From positions 2,170,001 through 2,234,000 of the forward strand of contig NZ_CP058334.1 of assembly GCF_013391085.1 (NCBI RefSeq): a stretch of DNA of 64,000 bases, given 5' to 3'. Below are positions 25,951 to 34,223 of this stretch, piece by piece. The notes under the pieces are model-generated. The model was not told the DNA's origin, did no database searches, and worked only from the letters and a program-made list of their open reading frames with translations. Position 1 is the stretch's first letter, and every line of letters starts with the position of its first letter. The DNA comes from Natronomonas halophila (GTDB taxonomy: Archaea; Halobacteriota; Halobacteria; Halobacteriales; Haloarculaceae). A program made the position numbers and the translations under genes.

Positions 25951-26099
25951 TCGTCCGTGTCACTCCGCCGCCAGTTGCGGCGCTTGTGGTTGCGAAGCGT
26001 GTCGCGGTCCGTCTTCATGATGACCCACGCGGGCACGCGGCTGTTCTGGTTTTCGAGCTTCGACAGCCGCTTCTTCTGCGCCTTCGATTTCTTACCCAT
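25947..26099 (-). CDS. rpl39e: 50S ribosomal protein L39e
   Basis: A 50-residue, very basic protein. It starts [19 protein letters not shown], continues [10 protein letters not shown] and [14 protein letters not shown], and is unmistakable L39e, which lines the exit tunnel. It is the first gene of the operon. TTTAAA at 26125-26130 sits about 28 nt before the ATG, so the message is nearly leaderless. Confidence 0.97.
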   Translation of the reverse strand: MGKKSKAQKKRLSKLENQNSRVPAWVIMKTDRDTLRNHKRRNWRRSDTDE

Positions 26100-26173
26100 A
26101 GTAGACGAGTCTTCCCTCGCTGTGTTTAAATTCTTGTTCCTTTGGGTCCCGCAACGGTCGCCGATGGCCCCGC

Positions 26174-26722
26174 TCAGAGCGGGAACCGCTCGACGGTCTC
26201 GTATTCGGGCCCCTCCTCGGTCAGCGTGCTCTTTTTCAGTCGTAGTTCGTCGACGTGCAAGGTGCCGGCCTCGGGGTCTTCCTCCCGGACGAGTCGCTGG
26301 ACGTCTTCCTTGGCGGCCGCGTGGTCCATCCGGCCCAGCGTGACGTGCGGCGTGAACTCGTGGCGTTCCTCGTCGTAGCCGAGCGCGGTCGTCTCGAATT
26401 CGAGGTTCTCGTGGAGGGTGGTGAGCGGTTCGGTCCCCTCCGAGACGCCGAGCCAGATGACGCTGATGTAATCCAGCGAGGGGAAGACGCCCAGACCCTC
26501 GAACGTCGCCTCGAAGGCGCCGGTATCGGCGCCCTCCACGGCGGCCTCGATGGCGCCGGTGAGGTCGTCGAGGTCGTGGTCGCTCTCGCCGAGGAACTTC
26601 ATCGTGATGTGGGCCTGTTCGGGGTCGGTCGGGTTGATGCCCGGCAACTCCCGAAGCGGCGCCTGAATCCGGTCGACCTCCGAGGCGAGGTCGTGGATGT
26701 CGACGCTAACGAACAGTCGCAT
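26174..26722 (-). CDS. thpR: RNA 2',3'-cyclic phosphodiesterase (ThpR)
   Basis: A 182-residue 2H phosphoesterase. It starts [11 protein letters not shown] and has HITMKFLGE and HVTLGRM as its two catalytic HxT motifs, the normal length and layout of ThpR. It hydrolyses RNA 2',3'-cyclic phosphates and can ligate tRNA halves in vitro. A reverse-strand GTTTAAGA box near 26747-26755 supports ATG 26722 as a leaderless start. The frame stays open far upstream to 28174, but that part is antisense to the R2lox gene. Confidence 0.92.
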   Translation of the reverse strand: MRLFVSVDIHDLASEVDRIQAPLRELPGINPTDPEQAHITMKFLGESDHDLDDLTGAIEAAVEGADTGAFEATFEGLGVFPSLDYISVIWLGVSEGTEPLTTLHENLEFETTALGYDEERHEFTPHVTLGRMDHAAAKEDVQRLVREEDPEAGTLHVDELRLKKSTLTEEGPEYETVERFPL

Positions 26723-26839
26723 ACACATGTATTGGGCGCCGACGGTCTTAAACGCCGGTTTCGGCCCGCTCCCTTTTGAACGGGCCTTTCCTTTGGGGTG
26801 TAACACCTTTGTGGATGCCCACGTACTAGCTACCGGACC

Positions 26840-27769
26840 ATGAATATCGATAGCACACGACACCTGCAACTCGACCGGGAGAGTCGCGGGACGCGCTACT
26901 ATCGCAACGCCGTCGAACGCCACTGGGACCCCTTCGACATCGACCTCGATACCGACCGCGAGCGGCTCATCTCGTACTTGGAGGGCGAGGACCGCGCCGA
27001 GGCCATGCTGGATTCGATGCGGATGGGCGTCGCCCGCTTCGGCGCCGGCGAGCAGGCGGTCACCGAGGACCTCGCGCCGCTGGCGACGGCGCTGGATGAC
27101 CTCGACGACCAGATGTTCATCACGACCCAGATTTACGAGGAGGCCAAACACACCGACCACTTCGACCGCTACTGGCGGGAGGTCATCCATCCAACCGAGG
27201 AGGCGCTCGGCTTCGAACTCTCGTCGCCGACCGACGACAAGTGGTTCAACGACGCCTACCACGAACTCTTCGAGCGCAACGAGGAAGCGACCCACCGCCT
27301 GCTGGATGACCCGACGCCCGAGGACTTCGCGCGGGCGTACTGTCACTACCATCTCGTCATCGAGGGTATCCTCGCCCAGACGGGCTACTACGGGATGCAG
27401 CAGTCCTACGCGAAGGACAGCCACACCGACCTGCCGCATCTGCCCGGCATCTACGAGGGCTTTACCAAGATTCGACAGGACGAGGGCCGCCACGTCGGCT
27501 TCGGGATGGCGAAACTGAAGGAACTGGTCGCCGAGGAGGGCGTCGACCCCCATCTGCTGGACGAGACGGTCAACGAACTCCTGCCCTTCGTCAACAAAAT
27601 CGCCGCCAACCCCGAGGACCAGTACGTCGAGAACGTCGGCCCGCAACCGGCCGAACTCCAGCAGTTCGCCACCGAGAAACACGTCGAGCGGATGGAACAG
27701 ATCAAAGACGCCGCCCAGGACGTGCCCGACCTCGAATCGCTGACCGAACTCGAAGGCGTCGGCGACTGA
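26840..27769 (+). CDS. R2-like ligand-binding oxidase (R2lox family)
   Basis: A 309-residue ferritin-like protein, usually annotated as a ribonucleotide reductase beta subunit. Metal ligands are Glu71 (GEQAVTED), Glu101 and His104 (EEAKH), Glu175 (VIEGILAQTGYYG), and Glu215 and His218 (DEGRH). Val74 and Tyr170 sit where R2lox forms its Val-Tyr ether crosslink, while the RNR radical-transfer tyrosine context is absent. It should therefore hold a Mn/Fe centre and do two-electron oxidation of an unknown substrate. It is monocistronic, with no RNR large subunit nearby. Confidence 0.85.
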   Translation: MNIDSTRHLQLDRESRGTRYYRNAVERHWDPFDIDLDTDRERLISYLEGEDRAEAMLDSMRMGVARFGAGEQAVTEDLAPLATALDDLDDQMFITTQIYEEAKHTDHFDRYWREVIHPTEEALGFELSSPTDDKWFNDAYHELFERNEEATHRLLDDPTPEDFARAYCHYHLVIEGILAQTGYYGMQQSYAKDSHTDLPHLPGIYEGFTKIRQDEGRHVGFGMAKLKELVAEEGVDPHLLDETVNELLPFVNKIAANPEDQYVENVGPQPAELQQFATEKHVERMEQIKDAAQDVPDLESLTELEGVGD

Positions 27770-27869
27770 CGACGCGGCCCCGGTTTCGGAAGCGCGGGAA
27801 ACCGGACTGGTCGTCCGTTCCGACTCGTCTCCCGCAAACTCAAGTTCCTGCCGTCTGACAATCCCGGTA

Positions 27870-29747
27870 ATGGACGACTCCGACCGGTCGCCCCCGGGCA
27901 ACGGGGACGTAGACGAGATTCGCCAGGAGGAACTGGACGAGTCGGTCCGGGAGGCCATCGAACGCTCGAAACTCGGCGCACCCGCGGTCGGCGAGGCGGT
28001 CCGGGACCGCTTTTCGGCCGACGAGGTGTTCCAGCGCATCATCGCCGCCGCCGACGAGGAAGTCACCTCCGGCGGCCGGGAACTCCTCTTCAGCGGCATC
28101 GCCGCCGGCTTCGCCATCAGCATCACGTTCCTGCTATACGCGTCGATGTCCGCGGCGAGCGACAGCAAGGTCATCGGCGCGATGCTCTATCCGCTCGGCT
28201 TCATCTACATCATCATCGGCGGCTACCAACTGTACACCGAGAACACGCTGCCGCCCGTCGCGCTGACCATCGAACGCCTCGCGAGCCTGCCAACGCTGCT
28301 CCGTCACTGGACCATCGTTCTCGCCGGGAACTTCATCGGCGGCGCGGCCGGTGCCGTGGTGCTCACATACGGCGGCGTCTTCGAACCCGCGGCCGCCGAG
28401 GAAGCCCTCTATATCGCCCGCAAGGGCGCCTTCGAGACCGCGTGGTGGTCGCTGTTCTTCAAGGCGCTTTTCGCCGGGCTCATCGTCGCTGGCGTCGTCT
28501 GGGTCAGTTTCGCCTCCCGCGACACCATCTCACGGATGGTGGTCGTCTATCTCGCGTTCCTCGGGATTCCGCTCGGTAACCTCTTCCACGTCGTCGTCTC
28601 CTTTACCGAAGCGCTCTACCTGATGTTCCACGGCGAGTTGGCCTTCGTCCCCGGGATGACCGGCTTCGTGTTGCCCGTCCTGTTGGGCAACACCATCGGC
28701 GGAATCGTACTCGTCACCGTCGTCAACTACTTCCAGACGAGCGAGCAGCGGCTCGAATCCGCGCGGTTCGAGGGTATCGAACGCCGGTTATCGCCGGCCG
28801 AGTGGATGCTCGGTCGCGTGGCCGGCCGTTCGTACGTGCCCATCCTCGACCCCTCCGAGACGGACCTGACAGAGGAAGGCGACTACCGTATCATGGTGCC
28901 CATCTCGAATCCCCGGACCGAGTCCCGGACCGTCGAACTCGCGTGCATGCTCGCCAGCAGCCACGAGAACGCCGTCGTTCACGCCGTTCACGTGGTACAG
29001 GCGCCTGAGCGGATGTCGCTGGGAAGTAAACAGCGCCGCCGCATCACGGCTGCCTCCGAGAAGCAACTCGAAACCCTCCGCGACGACGCCGCGGCGTACG
29101 ACATCACCTTCGAGACGTCGACGACGGTTACGCACCGCTCGTTCGAGGAGGTGTTCAACATCGCCCGCCGGACGGACCCCGACCTCGTGTTGATGGGCTG
29201 GACCCATGGCCGCCTGTGGAGCGCCGCCCGCGCCGAACGGCCGCTGGCGGAGTTGACCAACCAACTGCCCTGCGATTTCCTCGTCGTCAAGGACCGCGGG
29301 CTGGACACCTCGAAGTTCCTCCTGCCGACGGCGGGCGGCCCCGACTCCGACCTGAGCGCCGAGGTGGCCCGCGGCCTGCAGGAGATCGCCGACACCGAGG
29401 TGACGATACTCCACGTCGTCGATGGCCCCGAGGACAAGGAGGCCGGCAAGCGGTTCATCCGTGAGTGGGCGGTCGACCGCGGCCTCAGTGACGCGGACAT
29501 CATCGTCGACGACTCCGGTGACGTCGAGGGGGCTATCGAACGCGAGGCCGAGAATCACACCATCGTCGCCCTCGGTGCGACCGAGCAGGGCCTGCTCTCG
29601 CGACTGGTCACCGAGACGCTCCATCTCGACGTCGTCGGCGAGGTCGACTGCTCGATAATGCTCTCGGAGCGACCCTCCGAGCGGTCCATCCTCGAACGCC
29701 TCTTCGGGAGCAGTCACCGCGAAAAGCCGGAGAAGGCGGAGCCCTGA
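27870..29747 (+). CDS. Formate/nitrite-type channel fused to two Usp domains
   Basis: A 625-residue protein. Residues about 50-300 form an FNT channel: AVGEAVRDRF, a long six-helix region and PLGNLFHVVVSF. The rest holds two universal-stress-protein-like modules (about 330-475 and 485-605), with DPDLVLMGWTHG and TIVALGATEQGLLSRLV as ATP-loop-like segments. FNT proteins pass formate, nitrite or hydrosulfide. The cytoplasmic Usp pair may gate or sense nucleotide state; that is inference. Confidence 0.88.
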   Translation: MDDSDRSPPGNGDVDEIRQEELDESVREAIERSKLGAPAVGEAVRDRFSADEVFQRIIAAADEEVTSGGRELLFSGIAAGFAISITFLLYASMSAASDSKVIGAMLYPLGFIYIIIGGYQLYTENTLPPVALTIERLASLPTLLRHWTIVLAGNFIGGAAGAVVLTYGGVFEPAAAEEALYIARKGAFETAWWSLFFKALFAGLIVAGVVWVSFASRDTISRMVVVYLAFLGIPLGNLFHVVVSFTEALYLMFHGELAFVPGMTGFVLPVLLGNTIGGIVLVTVVNYFQTSEQRLESARFEGIERRLSPAEWMLGRVAGRSYVPILDPSETDLTEEGDYRIMVPISNPRTESRTVELACMLASSHENAVVHAVHVVQAPERMSLGSKQRRRITAASEKQLETLRDDAAAYDITFETSTTVTHRSFEEVFNIARRTDPDLVLMGWTHGRLWSAARAERPLAELTNQLPCDFLVVKDRGLDTSKFLLPTAGGPDSDLSAEVARGLQEIADTEVTILHVVDGPEDKEAGKRFIREWAVDRGLSDADIIVDDSGDVEGAIEREAENHTIVALGATEQGLLSRLVTETLHLDVVGEVDCSIMLSERPSERSILERLFGSSHREKPEKAEP

Positions 29748-29800
29748 CTCCCCGACCGGAAATCCGGGTATAAAAGTATCCCCGTCGCCCACCTCCGAAC

Positions 29801-30973
29801 GTGTCCCACGAAGAACGGCTGGTCGGCGGGTACACCGGACGGATGCTGGCGGTGTTGGTGCTGGCGTGGGCTACCCTGCAGTTGGCCCGGTTCGCGATTC
29901 CGCCGCTGTTGCCGGAGGTTCGGGCGGACCTCTCGATGTCGCTTACCGAGGCCGGCATCGCGATGACGGTTCTACAGGGCGTCTATGCCGTCTTCCAGTA
30001 TCCGAGCGGCCGTCTCTCGGACAGTTGGAGTCGGGCGACCCTCCTCGCGCCGTCGTTTCTCGTCCTCGCGGTCGGTTGTGTCCTCATGGGCGGCGCGCGC
30101 GGCTTCCTGTTTTTCGTCGCCGGCACGGCCGTTTTCGGCCTCGGAAAGGGCCTCTATGCCATCCCCTCGCGGGCGGTGCTTTCGGACCTGTTCGTCGAGC
30201 GACGGGGCCGCGCGCTGGGCGTCTTCAGCGCGGGCACCGACCTCGGCGGCGTCCTCGCCTCGATTGCCGCCGCGGCCGCCATCGCCTACGCGACGTGGCG
30301 GGTCGTCTTCGTTCCCGTCGCGGTACTGTTGGTCGCCCTGCTCGTGCTTTTCGTCGTCTGGAATCGCGAGGAATACGTCGTCCACGATTCGGACCTCGAA
30401 ATCCTCGCGACGGCCCGGCGCCTGCTGGCGACGCCCCGACAGCGCTGGACTATCGTCGCCTTCGTCTGCTTTTACTTCATGGTCAACGGCGTGTTGAACT
30501 TCCTGCCGGAGTATCTCCGTGAGGCGAAGGACTTCTCGCCGGCGCTGGCCAGCGGCACCTACGCCCTGCTTTTCGCCTTCGGACTGTTCATCAAACCCAC
30601 CTCGGGCGCGCTCAGCGACCGCTTTGCGCGACACACCGTCGCCGTCGTCGGGATGGTACTGGCCGCCGCGTCGCTGGCGCTGCTCGTCGTCGCTGGGGCG
30701 TTCGTCGGCGTCGTCGCCGCCATCGTCCTCTTTGCCTTCGGCTACAAGGCGCAGTTTCCCGTCATCGACGCCATCCTGCTGGACGCCGCCCCCGACGCCA
30801 AGACGGGCGCGGACCTCGGCGCGGCCCGGACCCTCTTTTTAGGTATTGGCAGCCTCGGCCCCACCTTCGTCGGCGTCGTCGCCGAACGGATGAACTTCAC
30901 CGTCGCTTTTGCCGGTCTCGCGGGGACGCTCGTCGTCGCCGCAGCCATCCTGCTGTGGATGGGCAAGGAGTGA
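29801..30973 (+). CDS. MFS transporter
   Basis: A 390-residue, 12-helix major facilitator. The motif-A-like loop is YPSGRLSDSWSRATLL, and its second copy is KPTSGALSDRFARHTV. The start is GTG 29801. TATAAAAG (29769-29776) sits about 28 nt upstream, so the message is leaderless, and no ATG start fits. It ends 7 nt before the convergent carbonic anhydrase gene. Substrate is unknown. Confidence 0.88.
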   Translation: MSHEERLVGGYTGRMLAVLVLAWATLQLARFAIPPLLPEVRADLSMSLTEAGIAMTVLQGVYAVFQYPSGRLSDSWSRATLLAPSFLVLAVGCVLMGGARGFLFFVAGTAVFGLGKGLYAIPSRAVLSDLFVERRGRALGVFSAGTDLGGVLASIAAAAAIAYATWRVVFVPVAVLLVALLVLFVVWNREEYVVHDSDLEILATARRLLATPRQRWTIVAFVCFYFMVNGVLNFLPEYLREAKDFSPALASGTYALLFAFGLFIKPTSGALSDRFARHTVAVVGMVLAAASLALLVVAGAFVGVVAAIVLFAFGYKAQFPVIDAILLDAAPDAKTGADLGAARTLFLGIGSLGPTFVGVVAERMNFTVAFAGLAGTLVVAAAILLWMGKE

Positions 30974-30980
30974 GCGACCC

Positions 30981-31676
30981 CTACGTCAGCAGGCGCCGGA
31001 CGTGGGTCCCGTACTCGTCGGGGACCTCCTCGCGGAGCCGTTCGAGGTCCGTCTCGCCGTCGTGATTGACCAGATAACAGCGGCCGCGCGTTTCCCCATA
31101 GACGCCCTGAAAATCGTATACGAAGCCGAAAACCGTCGTCTCGTCGGGCACTTCTTCGTTCGACTGGAGGTAGGCCACCTGCCGGTCGACGTTGTATTCG
31201 ACCAGTTGGTCGACGAGGTTGCCGTCCCCGTCGGCCTCGATGCGCGGGTCATCGAGACCGTCCTCGATGACCGAGCGGAGCCAACTGACGCGCTGTCTGA
31301 TGCCGGGGGGCAACTCCCCGTCCGTCTCGCCGTGGACGTCGTCCAGCGTGGCGGTAATCGCGCCACAACCGGTGTGGCCGACGACGGCGGCGGTGTCGGT
31401 CTCCGTATAGCGGAGCGGGTAGAGGACGTCGCCGTTGACGACCCGCTCGTCGCCGACGGCGTCCCACGTCTGATTGCCGATATTGGCGACCGAAAAGAGC
31501 CAGCCCGGTTCGTCGACGTCCCACATGCCCTCCTGTGAGACCCGCGAGTCAGAACAGCAGACCGAGACCATCGCGGGCGACTGGACCTCCTCGACCGCCG
31601 AGAAATGGTGTTCGGGGAGCGATTCGACGTGCCGCCGGTTTCGTGCTAGCAGTTCAGCGAGGGTGGTTCGTGGCAT
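30981..31676 (-). CDS. Beta-class carbonic anhydrase
   Basis: A 231-residue enzyme interconverting CO2 and bicarbonate. The zinc ligands are Cys41 (CCSDSRV), His101 and Cys104 (HTGCG), with the Asp43-Arg45 dyad. The usual RNAGN is replaced by ANIGNQ, and the C-terminal part is unusual (FGFVYDFQGVYGETRGRCY). It diverges from the Lrp gene, and dabBA follow 1 kb away. A role in inorganic carbon supply with the Dab pump is inferred. No good TATA lies close to its ATG; the shared AT-rich box at 31778-31786 would give a leader of about 75 nt. Confidence 0.9.
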   Translation of the reverse strand: MPRTTLAELLARNRRHVESLPEHHFSAVEEVQSPAMVSVCCSDSRVSQEGMWDVDEPGWLFSVANIGNQTWDAVGDERVVNGDVLYPLRYTETDTAAVVGHTGCGAITATLDDVHGETDGELPPGIRQRVSWLRSVIEDGLDDPRIEADGDGNLVDQLVEYNVDRQVAYLQSNEEVPDETTVFGFVYDFQGVYGETRGRCYLVNHDGETDLERLREEVPDEYGTHVRRLLT

Positions 31677-31804
31677 TGTCGCCGTCGTCGTGCTCTCCTC
31701 GCGCCTCTCAGGAGCCGAGAGTGGTGGCGCGGCGGTCCGAGCCGAGAGTCGACTGAAGCATACAGAGCCGAAGTACCTTATATTTTCGAGGAGAAGCAGG
31801 GGGT

Positions 31805-32281
31805 ATGCCGGACTACGACCCCGACGACGTCGACCGGGAAATCCTCTATGCGCTCCAGGAGGACGCTCGAAACCTCTCCTCGGGCGAGATCGCCGAGCGC
31901 ACCGAGGCCTCGTCGAGTACCGTCCGCAAACGGATCCAGCGGCTGGAGTCCGAGGGCATCATCAAGGGGTACAGCGCCGATATCGACTACCAGCAATCCG
32001 GTTATCCCCTCCGGATGCTCCTCTTCTGTACGGCCCCGATTCCGGACCGTGGCGAACTCATCGACGATATCCTCGATATTCCCGGCGTCGTCTCGGTGCA
32101 GGAACTGGTTACCGGCGAGGAGAACCTGCTGGTCACGGCCGTCGGCGAGAACGACGGCGACATCACGCCCGTCGCCCAGAAACTCCTCGAAATGGGCCTG
32201 ACCGTCGCCGACGAGGTACTCGTCCGGAGCCACGAGACGACACCGTTCGACGACTTCACGTCCCGGGACGCCGACGAGTAG
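31805..32281 (+). CDS. Lrp/AsnC family transcriptional regulator
   Basis: A 158-residue regulator. The N-terminal winged helix-turn-helix reads DVDREILYALQEDARNLSS and SSSTVRKRIQRLESEGII, and an Lrp-type RAM ligand domain follows. TTATATTTT (31778-31786) is centred about 24 nt before the ATG, so it is leaderless. Placed between carbonic anhydrase and dabBA, it is the obvious candidate regulator of the inorganic carbon genes. The effector is unknown. Confidence 0.92.
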   Translation: MPDYDPDDVDREILYALQEDARNLSSGEIAERTEASSSTVRKRIQRLESEGIIKGYSADIDYQQSGYPLRMLLFCTAPIPDRGELIDDILDIPGVVSVQELVTGEENLLVTAVGENDGDITPVAQKLLEMGLTVADEVLVRSHETTPFDDFTSRDADE

Positions 32282-32738
32282 CCCGTTCGACGCAAGGGCG
32301 AACAGTTCGTTCTCCCACTCCGTCTTTCGTATCGGACTGTTCGATATGGGTGGTTTTATATTCCGGTCTGGCGCAACGCTGAACCAGATACCCCCGTTCC
32401 AGCTATGATACGTGATGCTCCGGTCGGGCGATTCGGTAGCGATACTGGCCGCGTTGAGGCGGCTCGCCGGTTATCCGATGACTGCGCGCACGTATTGAGC
32501 ACGAACCTGATGGGTCCCACCGCGAGCCACGACGGCTCGTCACCCTCGCCGTCTCCTTTCCCAACCGTCAATATTTGACCAATCTGTTCAAAAATCATTA
32601 TAGTTAGAACAAATTGGTCGTATCGGTAGGTATATTAACCGGACTGTTCATAGACGAAGTAGAACCAGTCGCTCCGTTCGAAGCCTCCGACGACGCACCG
32701 GGAACGGGGCACGGCTGGACGGACGACGAATCAGAAGG
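32282..32738. promoter_or_regulatory. 457-bp regulatory intergenic region upstream of dabBA
   Basis: No convincing gene is seen. Contents: CGGACTGTTC at 32333-32342, repeated directly at 32640-32649; an AT-rich box (TTTTATATTC, 32353-32362); the 13-bp inverted repeat at 32577-32619; and a promoter TATATTAA at 32631-32638. From the last, transcription should start near 32660 and leave a leader of about 80 nt for dabB. A 57-codon frame (32405-32578) has poor codon use and was not called. Confidence 0.55.
32577..32619. promoter_or_regulatory. Inverted-repeat operator next to the dabB TATA box
   Basis: The left arm GACCAATCTGTTC (32577-32589) and right arm GAACAAATTGGTC (32607-32619) are complementary except at one position. 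The arms are 30 bp apart, about three helical turns. The right arm ends 11 bp before the TATA box, a typical activator position in archaea. The neighbouring Lrp protein is the likely binder. Confidence 0.65.
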
Positions 32739-34223
32739 ATGACCGGACAACCACACTCGAACGACGGCGTACAACTCCCCGAAACACCTTCCCCGACGTC
32801 GGTCGTGCCGCGAGCGTCGACGTACGGTGTCTGGGCGCTCTTCGTCGCCTGTCTCGGGATGCTCGTCCTCTCGGTGTGGCGCGGCTACGAGTGGGGCATC
32901 CCGGGCTACGTCGTCATCGACGGCCTGACGGTGGTGATGTGGGTCGTCATCTCGTTTTTCAGCGGCATCGTCCACTCCTACTCCCGCCGCTACATGGCCG
33001 GCGACAGCAACCTCGACGGCTTCTTCGGGCGGATTCTGGTCTTCACGCTCGCGGTCATGACCATGACGGCGGCCGACCACGTGCTGGGGTTCGTCGCCGC
33101 GTGGCTGGTGATGGGGCTGACGATGGCCTCGCTCATCGGCCACGTTCGTGGCTGGGAGCAGGCACAGGCCGCCGCGTCGATAGCCCGCCGGTATTTCCTC
33201 GCCAGTAGCGGTCTGCTCGCCGTCGGCCTGACGGCGCTGGTCTGGACGACGGGTACGACCTCCATCACCGGGATTCTCGGGCAGGCCGAGAGCCTCCCGC
33301 CGCGTTTCTCGCTTCTCGCCGTCGGGGCGATTTTCCTCGCCGCGATACTCCAGTCGGCGCTGTTCCCCTTCCAGAACTGGCTGCTCTCCTCGATGACCGC
33401 GCCCACGCCCGCGTCGGCGCTGATGCACGCCGGCTTCGTCAACGCCGGCGGCATCCTGCTGACGCGCTTTGCCCCGCTGTTCGCCGAGGACCTCGCGGTC
33501 ATGTCCGTCATCGTCGTGGTCGGCGCCGTCAGCGCCCTGCTGGGACAGGCCCTCCTGCTCGTCCAGCCCGATATCAAGCGCAAACTCGGCGCCTCGACGG
33601 TCGCCCAGATGGGCTTTATGATACTGCAATGCGGCCTCGGCTTCTTCGCGGCCGCCATCACACATCTCATCCTCCACGGTTTCTACAAGGCGTATCTGTT
33701 CCTCTCTTCGGGCGCGACCGTCGAACCGACGGCCCCATCCGGCTCGAAACGCGCCAGCCTCGGCTTTCTCGGCCTCGGGGTCAGTCTCCTCACGGCAGTC
33801 GGCGGCGGCGTCCTCTTCATGACGCTTACCGGGAAAGGAACGAATCTGGACTCCGGCCTCGTCCTGACGCTCGTGGTCGTCCTGACGACGCTGCACGCCG
33901 CGCGGGACATCCTCCGCCGGTCGAAACTGTCGCCGCCGCTCAGACTGGTCAGCGTCCCCCTCGTCGTCATGTCGGCTATCGGCATCTACAGCGTCATGTT
34001 CAACAGCATCTCCGCGCTGCTGTCGGAGGTGCCGATGACGACGGCACCGACCGAACTCACGGTCGTCCACGGCGCGGTCGCCGCCGCCTTCGTCGTCGCG
34101 TATCTGGCGACCGAACTCGGCTGGCATCGCTCCAGCAGGCGGCTCTACGTGGCGCTGCTGAACCTCTCACAGCCGAATCCGGACACCATGCTGACCCAGA
34201 AGGAGGATTACAATGACGCATAA
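32739..34223 (+). CDS. dabB: DabB-type proton-conducting subunit of an inorganic carbon pump
   Basis: A 494-residue member of the NuoL/MrpA proton-translocating family with around 13 membrane segments. Conserved parts include SFFSGIVHSYSRRYMAGD, FPFQNWLLSSMTAPTPASA, LMHAGFVNAGG and KLGASTVAQMGFM. The only partner present is a DUF2309 protein, overlapping by 11 nt, with no other Nuo or Mrp gene nearby. That pairing defines DabAB, an energy-coupled DIC accumulation complex. DabB is expected to couple a cation gradient to bicarbonate formation by DabA. Confidence 0.9.
   Translation: MTGQPHSNDGVQLPETPSPTSVVPRASTYGVWALFVACLGMLVLSVWRGYEWGIPGYVVIDGLTVVMWVVISFFSGIVHSYSRRYMAGDSNLDGFFGRILVFTLAVMTMTAADHVLGFVAAWLVMGLTMASLIGHVRGWEQAQAAASIARRYFLASSGLLAVGLTALVWTTGTTSITGILGQAESLPPRFSLLAVGAIFLAAILQSALFPFQNWLLSSMTAPTPASALMHAGFVNAGGILLTRFAPLFAEDLAVMSVIVVVGAVSALLGQALLLVQPDIKRKLGASTVAQMGFMILQCGLGFFAAAITHLILHGFYKAYLFLSSGATVEPTAPSGSKRASLGFLGLGVSLLTAVGGGVLFMTLTGKGTNLDSGLVLTLVVVLTTLHAARDILRRSKLSPPLRLVSVPLVVMSAIGIYSVMFNSISALLSEVPMTTAPTELTVVHGAVAAAFVVAYLATELGWHRSSRRLYVALLNLSQPNPDTMLTQKEDYNDA

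Noticed and set aside
26723-28174. N-terminal extension of ThpR to 666 residues
   Set aside because: The extra part is antisense to the R2lox gene, and ThpR has a normal N-terminus and a TATA box at 26722.
32405-32578. 57-codon ORF in the dab upstream region
   Set aside because: Low GC at third codon positions, no family features, and it ends inside the inverted-repeat operator.
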